A stretch of DNA of 13,181 nt from positions 1 to 13,181 of the forward strand of contig JACUUW010000034.1 in the NCBI GenBank assembly GCA_014859075.1, in the 5' to 3' direction. Shown here piece by piece: positions 1-5,472 of the stretch. The first letter of the stretch is position 1. Every line of letters begins with the position of its first letter. Source of the DNA: Desulforudis sp. GTDB taxonomy: Bacteria; Bacillota; Desulfotomaculia; Desulfotomaculales; Desulforudaceae. The notes below the pieces were generated by a model. The model worked only from the letters and a program-made list of their open reading frames with translations, had not been told where the DNA came from and made no database searches. A program made the translations under genes and the position numbers.

Positions 1-1400
1 TCCGGGTCGGAGTCGGCAACGATGCCGGCTCCGGCCTGGACGTAGGCCTGGTCGCCGATGATGACCGCGGTGCGGATGGCGATACAGGTGTCCAGAGTAC
101 CTGTCAGGCCGAGATAACCGACGGCGCCGGCGTAGATGCCGCGCCGGTTGGGTTCCAGCTCCTCGATGATCTGCATGGCGCGCACCTTGGGCGCCCCGCT
201 GACCGTGCCCGCCGGAAACACCGCACCCAGTACCGCCAGCGGGTCTTTCTCCGGATCGACGGTGCCTTGAACCTCGGACGTCAGGTGCATGACGTGGGAA
301 TAGCGCTCCACCGTCATGAACTGGGGCACCCGGACAGAACCGGAACGGCAGACGCGCGCCAGGTCGTTGCGGCCCAGGTCAACAAGCATTAAGTGCTCCG
401 CGCATTCCTTGGCGTCAGTCCGCAGGTCATCAGCGTGGGCTTGGTCGGAAACCGGGTCCCGCCCGCGTGGCCGGGTGCCGGCGATCGGGCGGGTGCGGGC
501 GGTGTCTCCCTCCACGCGCACCAGCATCTCGGGCGAAGCGCCCACCGCCACCGCGTGCCCGGTGTCCAGGTAGAACAGGTAGGGCGAAGGGTTGATGTTT
601 CTGAGCCTGCGATACACTTCGAACGGGCTGGTCTGCAGGCGGATGTGGAACCGCTTGGACAGTACCACCTGCAGAATGTCGCCGGCAACGATGTATTCTT
701 TCGCCCGGCGGACGGCGTCCTTGAATTCGCCCGGCGTCATGTTCGCCTGAACCTCTCCCCCGCCGTCTTCCGGAAACGAGGGAGCACCGTAAGCCGGATG
801 ACCGCCGGCCAGCCGTTCCCGCAGCCAGGCCAGCCGGGCCAGACCGTGCTCGTAAGCCGAGTCGGGGTGGTCCCCCACGCGCGTGTTTACCACCGCCTTG
901 AGGGTGTGCTGCACGTGGTCGAAAATGAGCACCGTTTCGGGGAACATCAGGCTGCAGTCCGGAAGGTCCAGGTCGTCCGGGGCGCTGGACGGCAGCTCTT
1001 CGAGATAGCGGACCAGCTCGTAGGCAAAGTAACCCACGGCACCGCCGAAGAACCGGGGTAGGCCGAGGTCCGGACAACGATATTCCCCGATACGCTCCGC
1101 CAAGATTTCCAGCGGCCGACCCCGCACTGTTTCCTCGTCGCCCTCCCTTGTGCGGATAGTACCTTGCGCGTCTTTAAAGTCAAGGGTCCAGAGCGGGTCA
1201 TAACCCATAAAGGAATACCGCCCCAGGTTTTCGCCGCCCTCCACGCTTTCGAGCAAAAAGCAGGGGCCGTCCGAAGAAATCCGCTTGAAGATTGAAATGG
1301 GCGTTTCGGTATCCACCATCCACTCGCTGAAAACCGGGATCAGGTTATGGGTACGGGCCAGTTTACGATACTCCACGGCCGTTGGCAGCACCAATGTCAT
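1..1400 (-). CDS. trpE: Anthranilate synthase component I (TrpE), 3' end outside the window
   Basis: TrpE converts chorismate (with ammonia from the TrpG glutaminase) to anthranilate, the first step of tryptophan synthesis. About 466 codons are open without interruption from the start to the window edge; the family is usually near 490-500 residues, so only the last few tens are missing. Visible motifs: the feedback-inhibition motif LLES near residues 49-52, AGDILQVVLSKRF, RPIAGTRPRG, EHLMLVDLGRNDL, ERYSHVMHLTSEV, PAGTVSGAPKVRAMQI, CIAIRT, and AYVQAGAGIVADSDPE at the truncated end. The ATG at 1400 directly abuts the Shine-Dalgarno GAGGTG (1406-1401). That leaves no spacer, so the TTG at 1394 or GTG at 1391 are better spaced starts. 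The gene has its own promoter and an attenuator-like leader. It lies downstream of aroH, which uses the same substrate. Confidence 0.96.
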   Translation of the reverse strand, partial: MTLVLPTAVEYRKLARTHNLIPVFSEWMVDTETPISIFKRISSDGPCFLLESVEGGENLGRYSFMGYDPLWTLDFKDAQGTIRTREGDEETVRGRPLEILAERIGEYRCPDLGLPRFFGGAVGYFAYELVRYLEELPSSAPDDLDLPDCSLMFPETVLIFDHVQHTLKAVVNTRVGDHPDSAYEHGLARLAWLRERLAGGHPAYGAPSFPEDGGGEVQANMTPGEFKDAVRRAKEYIVAGDILQVVLSKRFHIRLQTSPFEVYRRLRNINPSPYLFYLDTGHAVAVGASPEMLVRVEGDTARTRPIAGTRPRGRDPVSDQAHADDLRTDAKECAEHLMLVDLGRNDLARVCRSGSVRVPQFMTVERYSHVMHLTSEVQGTVDPEKDPLAVLGAVFPAGTVSGAPKVRAMQIIEELEPNRRGIYAGAVGYLGLTGTLDTCIAIRTAVIIGDQAYVQAGAGIVADSDP

Positions 1401-1406
1401 CACCTC
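1401..1406 (-). promoter_or_regulatory. Shine-Dalgarno of trpE, abutting the first ATG
   Basis: GAGGTG lies immediately before the ATG at 1400. With a normal 5-9 nt spacer it would serve the TTG at 1394 (6 nt) or the GTG at 1391 (9 nt). The true start is therefore probably two or three codons downstream of the ATG. Confidence 0.6.
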
Positions 1407-1412
1407 GTTTTC

Positions 1413-1444
1413 AAAAGAAAAACCAGCACTCAGCAGAGTGCCGG
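1413..1444 (-). terminator. Intrinsic terminator (attenuator) in the trpE leader
   Basis: On the minus strand CCGGCACTC-TGCT-GAGTGCTGG forms a 9-bp stem with one G-U pair and a 4-nt loop. It is followed at once by TTTTTCTTTT. It ends only about 7 nt before the trpE Shine-Dalgarno, between promoter and gene, so it must be an attenuator rather than the end of an upstream transcript. Confidence 0.9.
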
Positions 1445-1462
1445 TTTGCAAGCATAACCAAC

Positions 1463-1523
1463 CTCAACTAAGCTCGTCTCGTCTTATGGACTTTCCCCGC
1501 TCCACTCAGCTGACTGGTCTCTC
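1463..1523 (-). promoter_or_regulatory. Eleven NAG triplets, candidate TRAP-binding site in the trpE leader
   Basis: Read on the minus strand, the leader carries NAG triplets whose lowest coordinates are 1463 (GAG), 1468 (TAG), 1473 (GAG), 1478 (GAG), 1483 (AAG), 1491 (AAG), 1500 (GAG), 1505 (GAG), 1510 (CAG), 1514 (CAG) and 1519 or 1521 (GAG). Two runs, 1463-1485 and 1500-1512, are spaced exactly 5 nt apart, a triplet plus 2-nt spacer. Bacillus TRAP (MtrB) is an 11-mer that binds about eleven (G/U)AG triplets with 2-3-nt spacers in the trp leader when tryptophan is abundant. The site here is imperfect: four triplets are AAG or CAG, and two gaps are 8-9 nt. That TRAP is the ligand is inference; no mtrB gene is in the window. 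Confidence 0.65.
1503..1512 (-). promoter_or_regulatory. 5' strand of a candidate trpE antiterminator
   Basis: CAGCTGAGTG here can pair with CACTCTGCTG at 1440-1431, the 5' arm and loop of the terminator, with 9 of 10 bases paired. This alternative helix would stop the terminator forming. Its 5' strand sits inside the NAG-triplet tract, so a protein bound there would favour termination. Confidence 0.6.
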
Positions 1524-1537
1524 AGTGACCATAAAAC

Positions 1538-1567
1538 CTTATACCACATAAACCGCCCCGTTGTCAA
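1538..1567 (-). promoter_or_regulatory. Sigma-A-type promoter of trpE
   Basis: A perfect -35 TTGACA (1567-1562), an 18-bp spacer and a -10 TATAAG (1543-1538), with a TGn extension just before the -10. Transcription should begin near 1532-1529, giving a leader of about 130 nt. Confidence 0.8.
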
Positions 1568-1602
1568 CCAACATAATGTGTTCGACCACGTCTCTTACCT
1601 CT

Positions 1603-1812
1603 TACGCCTCCGTCCTCGTCCAGGACGCGGCTGACCCAGAGGTTCTTCTCGGCCGTTGAAACCAGGTAAGGCGGACTGATCTCCACCAGGGTCCCCGTGG
1701 GGTAAGCAGCAACACAGCGGAGAGGCGCATTTCCACGACCGCGTCCCGCCGCGTCTTCTCGGAAACGACGTCGTGAATCTCGATACCGTCCAAGAGCTTG
1801 AATCTTACGCAT
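1603..1812 (-). pseudogene. Remnant of a second HD-GYP gene
   Basis: This stretch holds collapsed pieces of a paralogue of the neighbouring HD-GYP gene, in the same order but in different frames. It starts with MRKIQ, identical to that gene's first five residues. After a frame change comes IHDVVSEKTRRDAV, matching VQDVVHEETRRSAI at residues 65-78. After another comes VAAYPTGTLVEI, matching VAAYPIGTLVEL at 291-302. The end, VSRVLDEDGG, resembles VVRVLEDEEL at 349-358. Everything carrying the HD and GYP motifs is gone, and no good Shine-Dalgarno precedes the ATG. It fills most of the gap between the intact HD-GYP gene and the trpE promoter. A short translated product in one frame (about 85 residues) is possible but unlikely to function. 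Confidence 0.75.
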
Positions 1813-1852
1813 CGGCCCCAACCCGACTGTTCACGACAATGGGTGTAGTCGC

Positions 1853-2953
1853 CTAGAAGAACCTTTTCTTGATAAACGCCAGTTCTTCATCTTCGAGCAC
1901 CCTGACCACGAAACGGCAATTCTCAAGGGTAGAGAGATCATACGGAACCGGGAGCCACCCCTCCTCGGCGGTGACGAACACCCGTACGGTCGGCAGCGTC
2001 GGGAATCCCTTGGGCGTTTCGACCACCACCCCGATCTCTCTCGAATTCAGTTCAACCAGGGTACCGATCGGATAGGCAGCAACGATGGCCAAAAAGCTGT
2101 TCACGATGTTGAATTCAAACCAGTAATCCCCCGTCGCCATGAGCAGCTCCAATGCTTCGTGCGGGGGGTGTGCCTTTCGGTAGCACCGGTCGGCGGTAAG
2201 GGCGTCAAAGACATCGGCCAGTCCGGTAATCTGCGCGTATGTTGATATTTCTCCCAGTTTTAAGCCGTACGGGTAACCCTCGCCGTTGATGCGCTCATGG
2301 TGCATGGCCGCAATGGAAGCCCCGGTCGGGTTGTCTCTTAACAGATGCTTGGCCCAAATCGGGTGTTGCTTGATTATCTCAAACTCCTCTTTCGTCAACC
2401 GGCCGGGTTTGTTGAGGATTTGCGTCGGGATCCGCATTTTCCCCACGTCGTGGAGCAGCGCCCCCACGCCCAACTCGAACAGTTGCCGCCTTGTCAGACC
2501 TATTTCGGCGCCTGCGGTCAGCGCCAAGACGCAAACGTTGACCGAATGGTGGTAAAGGTACTCGTCCTGCGCCCGGATGTCACTCAGGTTAATCATGCGC
2601 GAGGGGTTTTCGACGATCTGGTCGACCATTTCATAGACTGTTTGCGTCAGTTCTTTCGGCGGCGCGATCGCCTTGTCACGGGAGGCTTCGGTATCGATAA
2701 GCAGCTTCCTCAACTGTCCGATCGCGGAACGCCTGGTTTCCTCGTGGACCACGTCTTGCACTTCCGGCACCTGCACGTCCTCGAGGAAGGCGTCATAGAC
2801 GTATACACAAGCAAAGCCCAACTCGCGCAGTTTCCGGATGTACCTTGAAGTGAGGATCACGCCGGCATTCAGGTATACTTCGCTGTTGGTGCCGAGTACC
2901 TGTTTGGCGAGCCGCATGCCGGGAACCAAACTGTCTACCTGAATCTTGCGCAT
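1853..2953 (-). CDS. HD-GYP domain protein, probable cyclic-di-GMP phosphodiesterase
   Basis: A 366-residue protein. HD-GYP proteins hydrolyse cyclic di-GMP through a metal centre. The domain spans roughly residues 120-275 with HHSVNV (135-140), HDVGK (168-172), QHP (197-199), MHHERINGEGYP (217-228) holding the GYP triplet, and ADVFDALTADRCYR (246-259), so the metal ligands look complete. Residues 1-95 form an N-terminal region beginning MRKIQVDSLVPGM, common in such proteins. The C-terminal 80 or so residues, starting VAAYPIGTLVEL, form a small separate domain. No membrane segment or receiver domain is evident. The start is the ATG at 2953: AAGGAG sits 6 nt upstream and overlaps the TAA stop of aroH, suggesting translational coupling. 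A longer in-frame reading to 3004 would overlap aroH and lacks this signal. The substrate is inferred from the family. Confidence 0.93.
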   Translation of the reverse strand: MRKIQVDSLVPGMRLAKQVLGTNSEVYLNAGVILTSRYIRKLRELGFACVYVYDAFLEDVQVPEVQDVVHEETRRSAIGQLRKLLIDTEASRDKAIAPPKELTQTVYEMVDQIVENPSRMINLSDIRAQDEYLYHHSVNVCVLALTAGAEIGLTRRQLFELGVGALLHDVGKMRIPTQILNKPGRLTKEEFEIIKQHPIWAKHLLRDNPTGASIAAMHHERINGEGYPYGLKLGEISTYAQITGLADVFDALTADRCYRKAHPPHEALELLMATGDYWFEFNIVNSFLAIVAAYPIGTLVELNSREIGVVVETPKGFPTLPTVRVFVTAEEGWLPVPYDLSTLENCRFVVRVLEDEELAFIKKRFF

Positions 2954-2963
2954 CTGGAACTCC

Positions 2964-3329
2964 TTATTGAGCCAGGTCGGGACGCAACAGGGCCGTCTCA
3001 CCAAGGTAGACGTGCCGTATCTCCTCCAAGGAGCGGGAGGTTTGAACGTGCATCAGAATGCGGAGGCAACCGGACTTGGCCCCTGGAACGTCAATCTCGG
3101 CCGCGCAGAGCAAGGGCACCTTGCTCCAGCCCATGTCCCTGGCGGCGAGAGCGGGAAATTCCGCATTCAGGTCGGGCGTAAGGGTGAAAAAAATGCTGAC
3201 GATATCCTTCACCTGGACGTCGTTCTCGCGCACCATGGCCAGCAGGAGTTCACGCGTGGCGCCCAAAATGGATGACGGGGTGTTATCGTTAACAGTGTTG
3301 GCACCACGAATCCCGCGTATAGAAGTCAT
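2964..3329 (-). CDS. aroH: Chorismate mutase, AroH type
   Basis: Chorismate mutase rearranges chorismate to prephenate, the first step to phenylalanine and tyrosine. The 121-residue length and pattern fit the small trimeric Bacillus AroH class rather than the helical AroQ class. The residues known to line the B. subtilis AroH active site have counterparts: Arg8 in IRGIRGA, Glu78 in CAAEID, Arg90 in GCLRILM and Tyr108 in RHVYL. FTLTPDLNAEFPALAAR and the LRPDL end are also typical. The ATG at 3329 follows GGAGG with a rather long spacer of 14 nt. The gene lies 22 nt after the unknown 152-aa gene and 10 nt before the HD-GYP gene, so the three probably form one transcript. trpE downstream competes for chorismate. 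Confidence 0.96.
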   Translation of the reverse strand: MTSIRGIRGANTVNDNTPSSILGATRELLLAMVRENDVQVKDIVSIFFTLTPDLNAEFPALAARDMGWSKVPLLCAAEIDVPGAKSGCLRILMHVQTSRSLEEIRHVYLGETALLRPDLAQ

Positions 3330-3351
3330 GCCCCAACATCCTTCCTCCGCG

Positions 3352-3810
3352 TTACCGCGCGTACTTTCTCTCCCACCAGCGGTGCAAAGACTTGATTTCT
3401 TCGTTGATGCGGAACAAAAGCCGTTCGATTTCGAGCCGGCTCAGGACGAAATTGGTCGGTTCCAGGATCTCGATCCGGCGGAAGTCCTCCCGGGCGACAA
3501 ACCGGACCAGATCCTCGACGGTATCGGCCACCACAATCAGTTCCGCGGGAGCATACGCCACCTCATTGTTAGCCTGGTCGTCGAACACGGCGTAAGTCTC
3601 CCCGCCTAGGCTGATGTCCTCGATGCGGATGCCCTGTATGGGTACGTTACGAAATAGGGCGATCTGCTGTTCGCGATGCTCTTCCGCCACCTTTTCCGTC
3701 GTTTTTGAGCCAAAGAACAAACGCCCCGGACGCGAAACGCCCTTGAAATCAAGACGTACTTTGGCCTTCAGTTCTGTTCCTGATGGATCGTTGTTTACCT
3801 CTGTGCGCAT
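3352..3810 (-). CDS. Hypothetical protein of 152 aa, first gene of the aroH operon
   Basis: I do not recognise this family. The protein is soluble by composition: no signal peptide, no membrane segment, no cysteine, and many charged residues. The N-terminal half (about 15-80) looks beta-rich, with ELKAKVRLDFKG, FRNVPIQGIRIEDISLGG and ETYAVFDD. The C-terminal third (from about residue 100) looks helical, running through EDLVRFVAREDFRRIEIL to the RWWERKY end. Codon use and base composition match the neighbours, so it looks like a real gene. Start choice is open: AGGAGG lies 12 nt from the ATG at 3810 but 9 nt from an adjoining TTG at 3813, which would add one residue. It is promoter-proximal in an apparent operon with aroH and the HD-GYP gene. 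Confidence 0.8.
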   Translation of the reverse strand: MRTEVNNDPSGTELKAKVRLDFKGVSRPGRLFFGSKTTEKVAEEHREQQIALFRNVPIQGIRIEDISLGGETYAVFDDQANNEVAYAPAELIVVADTVEDLVRFVAREDFRRIEILEPTNFVLSRLEIERLLFRINEEIKSLHRWWERKYAR

Positions 3811-3852
3811 CAACCGGGCGTCCCTCCTACAACTGGTTGTCTCAGTTTAGCT

Positions 3853-3881
3853 ATTCTAGTCGATTAATGGAAATCCTGCAA
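3853..3881 (-). promoter_or_regulatory. Possible sigma-A promoter of the 152-aa gene/aroH/HD-GYP operon
   Basis: A -10 TAGAAT (3858-3853, five of six consensus bases) lies 17 bp after TTGCAG (3881-3876), a weak -35. It sits in the only AT-rich stretch between the broken rluB and the operon, about 40 nt before the first start codon. Confidence 0.5.
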
Positions 3882-3887
3882 GAGGCC

Positions 3888-4672
3888 TCAGGACAGTTTG
3901 GCCAACTCTCTCAGCCTTCGGACTTCAGCTGGTCGCAAGTGACGGTACCGCCCAGGTCGGAGACCGGCGACATCCAGTTCGCCCACCCGTGTTCGTTTCA
4001 ACCGTTTCACCCGAAAGCCGACAGCTGCCCAGATTCGGCGCAGCTGGCGGTTGCGGCCCTCCCGGATAGTCAGCTCGACCACCGCGCTACGTTCGTCCGC
4101 GCGCATGAGCCGGACCACAACATAACACACCCCCTTCCTATCGCTTTACCGCTACGTTCGTCCGCGCGCATGAGCCGGACCGACGCCGGGGCGGTAGGCC
4201 CGTCCTCCAGGAGGACGCCGCCGGCGACTTTGGCCAGCACCTCCGGTCCGGGTGTGCCGTCCAACACAATCATGTAGGTCTTGGGGACGTGGTATCGCGG
4301 GTGAGCCAAACGGTGGGCCAATTCGCCGTCGTTCGTGAGCAGAAGCAGCCCTTCGGAATCATAGTCCAGCCGACCGACCGGGAAAACGCGCTGCGGCAGA
4401 TCCGCGACCAGGTCGGTGACCTTGGGCCTCCCTTGCGGGTCGCGTGCCGTGGTCACGTAGCCCCGGGGCTTATACAGCATTATGTAGACCCTCTTTTCCA
4501 ACGTGACCTGCCGGCCGTCAAACTCCACCCGGTCCCGAGACGGGTCCACCCGGGTACCCAGCTCACGCACCACTCGACTGTTAACCCGGACGCGGCCCGC
4601 ACGAATCAAATCCTCGCACGTGCGGCGCGAGGCGATCCCGGCCTCGGCCAAAAACTTCTGCAAACGCGGCAA
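3888..4672 (-). pseudogene. rluB: Ribosomal large-subunit pseudouridine synthase B (RsuA/RluB family), interrupted
   Basis: RluB-type enzymes make a pseudouridine in 23S rRNA. The first frame starts at TTG 4672 (AGGAGGAG 5-8 nt upstream) and has the S4 RNA-binding domain (residues 1-50, MPRLQKFLAEAGIASRR), KPRGYVTT, and the catalytic-Asp motif PVGRLDYDSEGLLLLTNDGEL with Asp103. It continues normally to VRLMRADERS (165-174), then runs 26 foreign residues to a stop at 4070. The lost C-terminal part, AVVELTIREGRNRQLRRIW, continues in another frame to 3888. The break is a 65-bp insertion: a 32-bp direct repeat plus 33 bp of filler. Removing it restores an intact gene of about 239 residues, a normal length. 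Each half alone lacks an essential part of the fold. The second half has its own possible start (ATG 4130), so two-piece expression cannot be excluded. spmB lies upstream beyond a repeat patch. Confidence 0.85.
4085..4181 (-). repeat. 32-bp direct repeat flanking a 33-bp filler inside rluB
   Basis: Identical 32-bp copies lie at 4085-4116 and 4150-4181, both encoding VRLMRADERS, with 33 bp of unrelated sequence (4117-4149) between. The net gain of 65 bp is not a multiple of three and shifts the frame. The filler reads AGGAAGGGGG, 6 nt, ATG on the minus strand, which supplies a ribosome-binding site and start (4130) for the distal half of the gene. Confidence 0.92.
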
Positions 4673-4741
4673 TCGCAGCTCCTCCTAAACGCACTTTCTC
4701 TACGATGCATTTTACCCTGCGGAACACATTTTGACCATCCG

Positions 4742-4915
4742 AGACACGGGGAAAGACACGGGGCGGGGAGACACGGGGACGGTTCCGGTGTCTCGCAAAA
4801 GACAGGAGAACCGTCCCCGTGTCCTTTCCCCGTGTCCTTTCGGAGAACCGTCCCCGTGTCCTTTCGGAGAACCGTCCCCGTGTCCTTTCCCTGTCCTTCC
4901 CTTCCCCCGTGTCCT
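4742..4915. repeat. GACACGGGGACGGTTC palindromic/tandem repeat cluster
   Basis: The gap between spmB and rluB (about 260 bp, no gene seen) is largely made of one motif. One copy GACACGGGGACGGTTC is at 4770-4785. Its exact reverse complement occurs at 4808-4823, 4845-4860 and 4869-4884; the last two are units of a 24-bp tandem repeat. Partial GACACGGGG/CCCCGTGTC copies lie on both sides. The 4770-4785 and 4808-4823 arms can form a 16-bp perfect stem with a 22-nt loop. This resembles REP/BIME-type dispersed elements, which in other bacteria are associated with IS200-like (RAYT) transposases. No transposase is present here. Confidence 0.85.
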
Positions 4916-4933
4916 TCCATCGGCACGGTCGCA

Positions 4934-5470
4934 CTATCCCCTGAAAACGGTGGCGACGACGAGGATTGAGGCCAGCAGGGTGGTGAGGTCCGCGGTCAGT
5001 CCGGAGGCGAGGGCGTAACGGTATTTTCTGATCCCCACCGCGCCGAAGTACAGGGTCAGCACGTAGAAAGTGGTGTCGCTGGAACCCTGGGCGGTGGAAA
5101 CCAGGAGGCCGATCAGGCTGTCCGGTCCGTGTTCCTCAATCAATTCGGTGGCGATGCCCAGAGCGGCGCCGCCGGAAAGGGGGCGCATCAGGGCGTGAGG
5201 CAGGATCTCCGGGGGTGCGCCCAGGCACGTGAACAACGGGGACACCAGGCCGAGAAATAGATCCATGGCACCTGAAGCCCGAAAAATGCTGATTGCCACG
5301 ATCATGGCGACCAGAAACGGGATGATTTTCACCGCCATCCCGAATCCCTGCTCGGCACCCTCCACAAACGCCTCGAAAACCCGCACCCCGCGCAGCGTAC
5401 CCGCCACCAGCACCACGAATAGAAACAGCGGGATTGCCCAGCGGGAAAGGACGCTGATCAGATCAAGCAT
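4934..5470 (-). CDS. spmB: Spore maturation protein SpmB
   Basis: SpmB is a membrane protein that, with SpmA, is needed for full dehydration of the spore core in Bacillus. The 178-residue product has the length of B. subtilis SpmB and is hydrophobic, with membrane segments around residues 10-26, 45-65, 70-90 and near the C-terminus. It carries the nucleoside-recognition (Gate) type pattern: VKIIPFLVAMIVAISIFRASG, then MRPLSGGAALGIATELI, STAQGSSDTTFYVLTLYFG, and a final hydrophobic helix. The start is ATG 5470, with GAGGTGG 6 nt upstream, only 2 nt after the spmA stop. The frame stays open upstream through spmA but that part is out-of-frame shadow. The transported or recognised ligand is unknown. 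Confidence 0.96.
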   Translation of the reverse strand: MLDLISVLSRWAIPLFLFVVLVAGTLRGVRVFEAFVEGAEQGFGMAVKIIPFLVAMIVAISIFRASGAMDLFLGLVSPLFTCLGAPPEILPHALMRPLSGGAALGIATELIEEHGPDSLIGLLVSTAQGSSDTTFYVLTLYFGAVGIRKYRYALASGLTADLTTLLASILVVATVFRG

Positions 5471-5472
5471 GA

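Noticed and set aside
393..1061. Plus-strand and minus-strand open frames inside trpE.
   Set aside because: The TrpE frame runs uninterrupted from 1400 to the window edge with all family motifs; the others are out-of-frame shadows.
1484..1549. A 21-codon minus-strand ORF upstream of trpE with three Trp codons (second, seventh and sixteenth), resembling a classical trp leader peptide.
   Set aside because: Its ATG at 1549 lies upstream of the -10 box (1543-1538), so the predicted transcript starting near 1530 would not contain it. The Trp codons are scattered, and its ribosome-binding site spacing is poor. It would become relevant only if transcription starts further upstream.
1400..1560. T-box riboswitch upstream of trpE.
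   Set aside because: The leader is too short (about 130 nt) and lacks the conserved T-box core sequence near the terminator.
4085..4181. Repeat-spacer-repeat unit (32-33-32 bp) resembling a minimal CRISPR.
   Set aside because: The repeat is coding sequence of rluB and removing one copy plus filler restores the gene; there are only two copies and no cas genes.
4289..4969. Open frames running through the GACACGGGG repeat patch on both strands.
   Set aside because: Their repetitive Arg/Thr/Gly- or Pro/Ser/Cys-rich translations are products of the DNA repeat and of rluB antisense, not proteins.
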